DNA of 24,503 nt, taken from positions 1-24,503 of the IMG/VR virus record IMGVR_UViG_3300047546_001570. One strand, given 5' to 3'. A program made the translations under genes and the position numbers. The notes below the pieces were generated by a model that was given only the letters and a program-made list of their open reading frames with translations, was not told the origin of the DNA and made no database searches. Below are positions 9,015-15,530 of this stretch, one piece after another; position 1 is the stretch's first letter, and each line of letters begins with the position of its first letter. This DNA is from a virus.

Positions 9015-12000
9015 TTGGATACTCTTTCTCTGTATGCGCGGATCGCCCAACTAATCGTTTGGATGTCCATGGATTCAGCCGCTTCTTGGTGATTCATTAT
9101 GGCTTGGATGAAAGTATTTCTCTGCTGAAATAATGGCACGTAAATACGAACAACTGGCGCAGGCTCGGTGATAACTTTTGCATCTAGTAGGTCTGCCTGT
9201 CCCCAGGGAAAGAATCCCCATGGTGCAAATCCCCAGCCGCCAGTAGTGCCAGTTACCCTAGTATCTAACCACTCGGCTTCTTCTGAACCGCCAAATGACT
9301 GGCCCTGGAAGGTCAGCTTGATTCGGCTAATGTTGTTGGTCCGAGTGTGTAACTGGATCTGAGCAAATTGTTTGCCCAGACCCACCGTACCACCATGAAA
9401 CGGAGCCATTACGACCGCGCTCTTAATGTTAGCATACAACTGGACAGTCAAGAGAGGCGTCAAATTTGGCACTTTGGCAAAAGTTACAAGAAACAAACCA
9501 CTACCAGCGTTTTCTACCGACCGGATCCGGTTGATAACGTCGTTGTAGACAATCACGTCGCCGACTTCAGGTGTTCGACCAACAATCTGTATGACTGCCT
9601 GTTTTGCGTTCAAATTGACCGAAAGAATTACACACGAATAGTTTTGGCCTGTGAACTCTAGGCGGTTGCCGTATTTGCGCTCCTTGAGTACCCGATTGCT
9701 CGACACGAGAAACATCTTGTTGCTAGGCCCTACTACGCCAGCCGTAAACAGATAGTCGCTCGATGTCCACGTATCGTTCAAACTATTGTAAATATACGTT
9801 ATGGATTTCGTACTTGAGTTGTAGCCTAAAGTAGAAATTCGGTAGGTACGATCTGATTCATACGATACAGCCGCCGTCTCTGCGTTTAGGTTCGCTTGGC
9901 CAAGGATTGGCTCGATAAAGTTTTCAATCCTACGGCTAAGAATCTCGACGCTAGAATCAGTCGCCGAACAAATCCCCTGAGTACCAAGAAAGTACACCTT
10001 GTTATTGAGGAGAGCACCGCTATTTTCGGCCAAGACAATGACGGTAGTATCGAGAGGCGTAACACTAAAATTAGCAATATTGTTGCCAGTAATTTTAAAT
10101 ATTCCATCTTCTTTCAGCAAAATCACGCTATCGCGTAGCGCAAATATCCTTTTAATCGCCTTGTTTTTAGATCCGACGAGCAAATAGTTTACCACGGGGA
10201 CAGCCTCGGGCTCGCTAACTTTGCTGATAAAAACGGCGTTTTTTTGAATGTTGTTTTTGCTGAAAACCTGATTACCGCTGGCAAACGATGTGGGCAAAAC
10301 TTGACTGAAGGCGTTGCAAATCCCAGCGCTACTGCCAGCCATGTATATGGTGCCAGTGAAATCCTCGGCGCTTATGCGAATTTTACCCGGAGTATCGTCG
10401 ATTGCTGAGACATAATTGCCGTATACTAGAGAAGGCAAATCCCTATTGATCGCTTTGATGAAACCTTGAGCGGTACGCCGTAATTGCGTCCCAACGCTCG
10501 CGCTTGTCTTGTCATACTGAAAAATAGGGTATGTGCCGTTCGTGACACCCTGAAAGAACAGATATGTGACAGCGCTGTATGGAACAGGAGTAGCGCCACT
10601 CAACAACTGAAAGGCATTAGCCGATAACCCAACGGAGTTTACCGTATACGTGCCGACTGCGAGAGATCCCCCGCTTACGAAGCTAACGAAAACCGTATCG
10701 CCAGCGAGGAAACCGTGAGCCGTGTAATTTATGCTCAAGTTACCAGTAGCATTGGTGACACTCTGAGACTGGACACTCTGATTAGCGACGCCGCTACGCG
10801 CAACATATCGCCTAATCGTCGCGTCCACTTTTATCTCGATATAGTCGTTATCGGCGATTCCCCCGGTATCGATTACGTCTATATTCAAAACGTGGCGAGC
10901 GATGCAATTAGCATAGAACACATAATTTTGAAACAAGGTGATGTCAGTACAATAAGGAGGTCTAAGATTCGCCTGAAGTTCTCCCTCTCGCGAGTTGGGG
11001 TTTGTATAGAGTTCCGTCGCGTTGGTGAGGAGAACACTATCGGTCTTATCTTCGTAAGAGAAAACTCGGTTAGCGAGGCTGACACTATCAAGCGTGATTT
11101 GTTCAACTAGTTTAAAGTCAGCGCTTGGGCTTGCCGTCTCGCTGTTACTTTCTGTGGTGCGATAGATTTGGATAAAGTAATTTTGTGAGACGAGATTGAT
11201 ATCGTCCGGTATGGATGCCTCAATTAGAGCCGTCCTAGACGCTTTCCATGAGAGAGTACCGCTCACGTTGTTACTGTCAACGCTGGCGATCTGGAATGTG
11301 GTAGGAGTGACGGCGCTAACAGTGTACGAGCCAAGAGCAACCGGATGATTTCCTAGACACTCAGTCACTGTGATTTGCATACCGTTGACAAGGTTATGCC
11401 CTGCACTGGTAACAGTCACTACGTTGCTGTTTCTCGTCCATGCAATCAAACTTCCATCGCTCTGGCGTGTCTGAATTGCATTGGTCAGAGGTACTATGTC
11501 GGATGGAGCTCCGAGGATTAAATTGCCGTTCACATCCTCACGCCCGAAACAGACACGATAAGCTATCTGACTGTCGCCAGGAATAGGCCCATTGAGAGGC
11601 AAAAACGAGCCACGGCAATCTAGGCCGCCAGCTGTACCAGCCTGGAAAACTGTACCGTTGTAGGCGTCAAGTTTGAGTACGCCAGTGTCACTGGTAAAGT
11701 ACAAGTTACCGTTTTGCTCGACTGATCGAGACACAAGCGGCGAGGTAATGCTAACAGGATGCCCAAGGAGCGCGGTAGCCGTTCCGATGGTGTTAGGCTC
11801 ACTACCCAAATCAGAAAAATACACGATCTTGTCATTAAAGACGCCCATCAATCGTGATTGGTAGGTAAAGAGGCTATTTAACGTGCTCGCACCGCTTGGA
11901 TAATATGAATAAAACCCGCGAATCTTTTGCAGGATGTTATCATCATTGATTACGACATTGCTGGCCTGTTCCATCGCGCCTTCGGGAAGCGCAAAGGTGT

Positions 12001-12055
12001 TAGGCTGTGCAAACAGGCCGCGAAACGCCTTAATCTCTGGGTATGAATATGTCAC
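9011..12055 (-). CDS. Tail nozzle protein (T7 gp12 / P22 gp10 type)
   Basis: 1014 residues from a GTG at 12055, preferred because it overlaps the adaptor stop (GTGA) and has GGAGG nine bases upstream; a TTG nine codons earlier is less likely. The protein probably forms the hexameric tube at the end of the short tail. The N-terminus, LPEGAMEQASNVVINDDN then RGFYSYYP, is the typical opening of podovirus nozzle/stabilisation proteins. Around residues 660-690 a stretch with NNKVYFLGTQGICSATD then EILSRRIENFIEPIL matches the family's central beta-propeller-like region. Two related beta-rich inserts lie at about 206-271 and 439-501, each with a (S/T)AGH/TAHG(H/F)L then GSYTV/GTYTV pattern. The C-terminus has a WGFAPWGFFPWG aromatic patch. 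Adjacent adaptor and portal genes agree with this role. Confidence 0.75.
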   Translation of the reverse strand: MTYSYPEIKAFRGLFAQPNTFALPEGAMEQASNVVINDDNILQKIRGFYSYYPSGASTLNSLFTYQSRLMGVFNDKIVYFSDLGSEPNTIGTATALLGHPVSITSPLVSRSVEQNGNLYFTSDTGVLKLDAYNGTVFQAGTAGGLDCRGSFLPLNGPIPGDSQIAYRVCFGREDVNGNLILGAPSDIVPLTNAIQTRQSDGSLIAWTRNSNVVTVTSAGHNLVNGMQITVTECLGNHPVALGSYTVSAVTPTTFQIASVDSNNVSGTLSWKASRTALIEASIPDDINLVSQNYFIQIYRTTESNSETASPSADFKLVEQITLDSVSLANRVFSYEDKTDSVLLTNATELYTNPNSREGELQANLRPPYCTDITLFQNYVFYANCIARHVLNIDVIDTGGIADNDYIEIKVDATIRRYVARSGVANQSVQSQSVTNATGNLSINYTAHGFLAGDTVFVSFVSGGSLAVGTYTVNSVGLSANAFQLLSGATPVPYSAVTYLFFQGVTNGTYPIFQYDKTSASVGTQLRRTAQGFIKAINRDLPSLVYGNYVSAIDDTPGKIRISAEDFTGTIYMAGSSAGICNAFSQVLPTSFASGNQVFSKNNIQKNAVFISKVSEPEAVPVVNYLLVGSKNKAIKRIFALRDSVILLKEDGIFKITGNNIANFSVTPLDTTVIVLAENSGALLNNKVYFLGTQGICSATDSSVEILSRRIENFIEPILGQANLNAETAAVSYESDRTYRISTLGYNSSTKSITYIYNSLNDTWTSSDYLFTAGVVGPSNKMFLVSSNRVLKERKYGNRLEFTGQNYSCVILSVNLNAKQAVIQIVGRTPEVGDVIVYNDVINRIRSVENAGSGLFLVTFAKVPNLTPLLTVQLYANIKSAVVMAPFHGGTVGLGKQFAQIQLHTRTNNISRIKLTFQGQSFGGSEEAEWLDTRVTGTTGGWGFAPWGFFPWGQADLLDAKVITEPAPVVRIYVPLFQQRNTFIQAIMNHQEAAESMDIQTISWAIRAYRERVSK

Positions 12056-12990
12056 CAGTAATACCCTCCGCGAACGCGCCAATAATTGTAGCCTCGTCCA
12101 CGTAGTAAGCCGTTGCGGTTGATAATCTTCGTTTGCTCGCCCTCTATTCGAGGCTGAATTATCTTGAGCAAATTTCGTTCTTGGGCCACGGCGTCCTTTT
12201 GCATCGCCTGGGAGCCTTCATAGTCGCCAATCGCGTACAGCACCCGATCTGCGACACAAGTTTCGAGAAGTTGTTGGGCCTCGTCCGGTAGCTGCATCAC
12301 TGGCGCTTCTTGAGCTAGTGCTATGTAGTCACCAGCCGCTAAGTCTGTGGGCACCGCGCCAGTCGCAAACACTAGCTGGGTAGAACCAGCGCTACCGATG
12401 GCCACGTCATAGGCCAAAGTCGAGCAACCCGCCTTGCCTTGGATGAAATCGATAAGCGTACCAGACAAAAACGTGTCCGGCTTGCCGTCGATATTCACCA
12501 CGTCGCCGCTTACGCTCGTCACCTTTGCCGCTTTGTCCATCGTCACCATTTTATTGGGCTGAAGATTGAAAAACTGGCGTAAAAGGTAGACATCGGCGTT
12601 CGGCTCTGGACAGAGCATAATCGAATCACCAGAGAAGTAGAAACCTGTAGGCAAAGTCTGGTTGATGAATAGGTGCTCATCCTCAAGCGCGATAAGTCGC
12701 ATATCAATCTGGCGAATATTGTCCTGGCTGTACTTGAGTTTCAAGTCCCGCAACGCTCTACCAATCGCCCGGTAATGGATTGGATACTTGCGCTGTCCCT
12801 GATACACAGGAATATCGACGTAGGTTACAAAATAGTTCTGATTGGTGCTCAAAAAGAGCGGAACCATTCTATCCCTGATTACGTCAGTCGCCAGATCAAG
12901 GAAATTTTGGTCGGTCATGAGAGGTTGATTTGCCGGGATAGTTATCCGACGTTTCAACCCCTCTAAGAATCGGTCGGACGTTACTGTCAT
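12052..12990 (-). CDS. Head-tail adaptor protein candidate
   Basis: 312 residues. The ATG overlaps the previous stop (ATGA), with AAGG nine bases upstream. The likely role is the ring joining portal to tail nozzle. Residues about 28-55 hold DQNFLDLATDVIRDRMVPLF, an N-terminal helical segment, followed by a beta region with VDIPVYQGQRKYPI and RAIGRALRDL, resembling adaptor/connector proteins of podoviruses. Residues about 118-150 (FSGDSIMLCPEP then LRQFFNLQPNKM) fit the same family. A beta-rich insert spans about 152-235, and a helical segment about 237-275. The C-terminus is aromatic and basic. It directly precedes and is coupled to the nozzle gene, as adaptors commonly do. It could instead be another head-completion protein. 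Confidence 0.65.
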   Translation of the reverse strand: MTVTSDRFLEGLKRRITIPANQPLMTDQNFLDLATDVIRDRMVPLFLSTNQNYFVTYVDIPVYQGQRKYPIHYRAIGRALRDLKLKYSQDNIRQIDMRLIALEDEHLFINQTLPTGFYFSGDSIMLCPEPNADVYLLRQFFNLQPNKMVTMDKAAKVTSVSGDVVNIDGKPDTFLSGTLIDFIQGKAGCSTLAYDVAIGSAGSTQLVFATGAVPTDLAAGDYIALAQEAPVMQLPDEAQQLLETCVADRVLYAIGDYEGSQAMQKDAVAQERNLLKIIQPRIEGEQTKIINRNGLLRGRGYNYWRVRGGYYW

Positions 12991-13370
12991 CGCATTTTAC
13001 CTTGCATTTTGGAGGATTTCATGGGCATCTCAGGCATACCTTTAGCCGGTTGTTTTTTCTCCATAGCTGCGATAAAAACGCCCGTGCCGCTTCTAGGTGC
13101 CGCTGGCTTTGGTTTGAAATAATCCCGCTTCATTTTCTGCAAGTCGCTCATCTCTTCCCCGCCCATATCCTCACCCATTTCCTCTAGCGGGCTTTCTTTC
13201 TCCATCGCCACGGCTTCCGAACCCTCGCCCGATACGGCGTCTTTGATTTCGTCCATAATTTCGGCTTCGGACGTGCCTTCTGCCAACATGTCATAAATCA
13301 AGTCTTTCAGTTCTGCGATTTTTGCCAGTTTCGCATCCATATCGCCGCCCATTTCCATGTCCATTGGCAT
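12987..13370 (-). CDS. Methionine-rich small protein of unknown function
   Basis: 127 residues, ATG with AGGAG six bases upstream. I do not recognise a family. Eighteen of 127 residues are Met (about 14%), opening with MPMDMEMGGDMD. Residues 1-75 are strongly acidic and partly helical (KLAKIAELKDLIYDML), while the last 45 are basic and Pro/Met-rich (KPKPAAPRSG, then a KGMPEMPMK stretch). The split charge and low complexity resemble small assembly or internal head proteins. It sits between the secreted CAP protein and the adaptor, within the late operon, and its stop overlaps the adaptor start. A scaffold-like or internal virion role is possible but unproven. Confidence 0.7.
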   Translation of the reverse strand: MPMDMEMGGDMDAKLAKIAELKDLIYDMLAEGTSEAEIMDEIKDAVSGEGSEAVAMEKESPLEEMGEDMGGEEMSDLQKMKRDYFKPKPAAPRSGTGVFIAAMEKKQPAKGMPEMPMKSSKMQGKMR

Positions 13371-13387
13371 AATTTGCTCCTATTGTA

Positions 13388-13837
13388 TCACTTCGGTTGA
13401 ATACGAAAAACAACTACCCATTTATCGCCAACGTGGGATGTACCAATCGCGGCAATTTTTGGATCAAGAAGGATTTTCCTGCCCATAAAGTCGCGCATCC
13501 ATCGAAAAACCGCCGTCTCTGGGAGCTCAAAACCACATCCAACTAGCTCGGCGCTTGCCTCTGTCCCGCAATCCCTAGCTCTCTGCTCAAATGTAGAGCC
13601 ATCTGAACCCGCATGATTGCATGACCGAGACTTTACCAAGTCTTTTGCATGTCGATCTGCTGCACAGGCTAACTCCCTCGTCGATACAACCAACGGCAAG
13701 TCATTCTGCGCCCTAATTTCGTTAATCTCGACTTGTAAATCATCCATGCCAGGGTAAGGCGTAGGAATTGGATCGGCAGGAGGAGCCGGAACCCATTGCG
13801 CGAAGGCGGTTGAGGCTAAGAGAAGTTTGTACAACAT
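13388..13837 (-). CDS. Secreted CAP-domain (SCP/PR-1-like) protein
   Basis: 149 residues. The ATG follows GAGG formed partly by the preceding gene's stop (TTGAGG). Residues 1-13 look like a short signal peptide (Lys4, hydrophobic LLLASTAFA, cleavage after AFA), followed by a Pro-rich spacer to about 29. The rest fits a bacterial CAP domain: EINEIRAQNDLPLV (38-50), LACAADRHAKDL (57-67), CNHAGSDGSTFEQRA (73-87), with H75 at the usual first histidine, a Glu in the SAEL stretch near 97, WMRDFMGRKILLDP (113-126) and WVVVF (140-144). The usual second histidine (before R in HRxxLL) appears to be Gly119. Four Cys (58, 73, 90, 101) may form disulphides outside the cytoplasm. CAP proteins have varied, often unknown roles; here it may aid adsorption or envelope interaction. 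Confidence 0.8.
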   Translation of the reverse strand: MLYKLLLASTAFAQWVPAPPADPIPTPYPGMDDLQVEINEIRAQNDLPLVVSTRELACAADRHAKDLVKSRSCNHAGSDGSTFEQRARDCGTEASAELVGCGFELPETAVFRWMRDFMGRKILLDPKIAAIGTSHVGDKWVVVFRIQPK

Positions 13838-13844
13838 GAAAACC

Positions 13845-14441
13845 TCAAGCGATACGAACAGCTCTTAACACGCCACAGTATTGTGGTGTCCCTGCACTCC
13901 AAGATCCCGTGTATGCGCGCAAAGCCATCGACGTTGTGGCATAACTCACACCTGTTCCAGTAGCGTAAATGATTATATTTGTTCCCGTACAAATTACCCT
14001 AATGGATGCTGTCGTAATACGAATGTCGCTGAAGGTTGTTGGTGGGTATTGCATAGCCAAACCACCCTCTACTACCGTACTATTCGTCTGCCCGTTTGCG
14101 ACTACCCCAATGACATATTCTGGGTTAGTAACAGTCGCCCCATTTCTTGTAATTCTAGCCATGCCGCTAACTTCATAAACGCCAGCTGTTAATACTAGAG
14201 TTGTAATGTTTGATTCTAAACCAGTGGCGTGAGTCACGTTAATCAAACTATTTACGTTAGATTGCAACACTTCACCGACATATCCGGCTGGAACTACTAC
14301 CCCGCTCGTATCTCCTTTAATCAACGCCCCTCCGTCGAGCGTCTTTTTCCCAGCAAAAGTCTGCGCCCCCGTTCCTACTAAACCAGGGCTTGTGGTTGTG
14401 GCTAATCCCGACGTGTTGAATGAAATCGCGCTATTTGGCAT
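13845..14441 (-). CDS. Short tail fibre/tip protein candidate sharing C-terminal module with long fibre
   Basis: 198 residues, ATG with AGAGGAC upstream, 12 bases after the previous stop. The first ~40 residues are Gly/Thr/Ser-rich with GTGAQTFAGKKTLDGGA, a repeat-like element seen in phage fibre shafts. From residue 45 a TSGVVVPAGYVGEVL opening leads into a beta-rich domain of about 150 residues that ends in RAVRIA. The long fibre ends with a domain that begins TSGVVIPSGYVGEQL and ends VATRIA, so the two appear homologous although the middles differ. A trimeric receptor-binding tip is the most natural reading. Location in the fibre cluster supports this; direct receptor identity cannot be read from the sequence. 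Confidence 0.7.
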   Translation of the reverse strand: MPNSAISFNTSGLATTTSPGLVGTGAQTFAGKKTLDGGALIKGDTSGVVVPAGYVGEVLQSNVNSLINVTHATGLESNITTLVLTAGVYEVSGMARITRNGATVTNPEYVIGVVANGQTNSTVVEGGLAMQYPPTTFSDIRITTASIRVICTGTNIIIYATGTGVSYATTSMALRAYTGSWSAGTPQYCGVLRAVRIA

Positions 14442-14453
14442 GGGTTTGTCCTC

Positions 14454-15515
14454 TTAGAGTTCGGCGGAAAAAGTGATACCGGAGTTTGCTGTATTGGAAT
14501 ATAGAACCATACCTCCACCAACATAACCGCCGGAAAAACTTATATACAAAGATGCTTGAGTTGGAGACGTTCTGTTCTGTTGAATGGCGGTATTTAAAGA
14601 TAAGTCAGATGCACTATTAGCACCATTTGCACCAAACACTTTGAAAGTTCCAACCAAAGCAGCCGCAGGAGCTATTCTCATCCTCACTGGAAATTGACCT
14701 AAAAACACCGTCCCAACTGTTGCGCTATCAATACAGCCACTACCAAAAATATTAGTAGAGTTTTGCGAAGCATCGTATGACATGACATGATAATAACGCT
14801 GGCACAAAGCAAACTCTGTTCCAATCGGCCTTTGCTCAAACGGCGTTGCTTGTGGTCCGGCTTCGAGTTGGACGTTGGCAATGTCGAAGGTGCCGGATTG
14901 CTCTCCTAATGAATCAGTTGAGGCATTAGAACCACTTCCTGCACTCAACCAAATTCTTAACCTTAGATAATCATCTCCGTTGGTACCTAACGTTTTCCCT
15001 GAAATACTCGGCAAAGTTACGGTTGCAGAATATCTTGCCCATGAAGATGTTATGGCAATTTTATTTATGCCTAGATTTTGAACGATTGCAGAAGGCGAAC
15101 CACCAGTGCCAAAAAATTGGGAAAACTCTATTGAAACAGATCTTGATGTGTCAGCTTTTGCCCAAAAAGAAATGGTACAAGTTTGACCAGATAATGTGGC
15201 TACACCTTCAATAAGTTGTTGCTTAATAACAAAGTTTGAAGCGTTAGCAACGCCAGCGGTTACAACCGTTCTAGAAAAATATTTTGGGTTTCCAGGAACG
15301 TCGGTTTGTCCAACCGTAAATGTTTGCTGGCTTGCTGTCTTAGTAGAGTTTCCGCCGTGTACGTTACTCCATCTATCATCACTGCCATACCCACTAGAAG
15401 TTTGGCTAGTACCCCTCTGCCAAATATCAAACCCGCCGTTAATCAGCTTATTCCTAAACATCAAGCCGCTGCCTGATATATCTCCATACGAACCTAGAAA
15501 GGGGACCGTTGGCAT
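14454..15515 (-). CDS. Tail fibre/virion protein with carbohydrate-binding-like jelly roll
   Basis: 353 residues, ATG with AAGGAG six bases upstream. The N-terminus has FRNKLINGGFDIWQRGTS then SSGYGSDDRWSN, a combination I recognise from many phage structural proteins, followed by a beta-rich segment to about residue 215 with CTISFWAKAD and SARYSATVTLP-like strands, as in CBM4/9-like jelly rolls. The segment QLEAGPQATPFEQRPIGTEF then ALCQRYYHVM (about 217-247) is another widespread phage signature. The C-terminal ~100 residues are Gly/Ser/Asn-rich beta. It probably binds a surface sugar as part of the fibre or baseplate-like tip. The gene looks more AT-rich than the long fibre gene next to it. 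Function is inferred from motif and location. Confidence 0.75.
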   Translation of the reverse strand: MPTVPFLGSYGDISGSGLMFRNKLINGGFDIWQRGTSQTSSGYGSDDRWSNVHGGNSTKTASQQTFTVGQTDVPGNPKYFSRTVVTAGVANASNFVIKQQLIEGVATLSGQTCTISFWAKADTSRSVSIEFSQFFGTGGSPSAIVQNLGINKIAITSSWARYSATVTLPSISGKTLGTNGDDYLRLRIWLSAGSGSNASTDSLGEQSGTFDIANVQLEAGPQATPFEQRPIGTEFALCQRYYHVMSYDASQNSTNIFGSGCIDSATVGTVFLGQFPVRMRIAPAAALVGTFKVFGANGANSASDLSLNTAIQQNRTSPTQASLYISFSGGYVGGGMVLYSNTANSGITFSAEL

Positions 15516-15530
15516 ATTTGCTCCTTAGTT

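Noticed and set aside
10715-11110. Plus-strand open frame (131 codons) opposite the nozzle gene
   Set aside because: It lies wholly within a gene recognised by family pattern and shows no promoter or Shine-Dalgarno site of its own.
12056-12082. TTG start nine codons upstream for the nozzle gene
   Set aside because: The GTG at 12055 has GGAGG at good spacing and a four-base overlap with the adaptor stop, like its neighbours.
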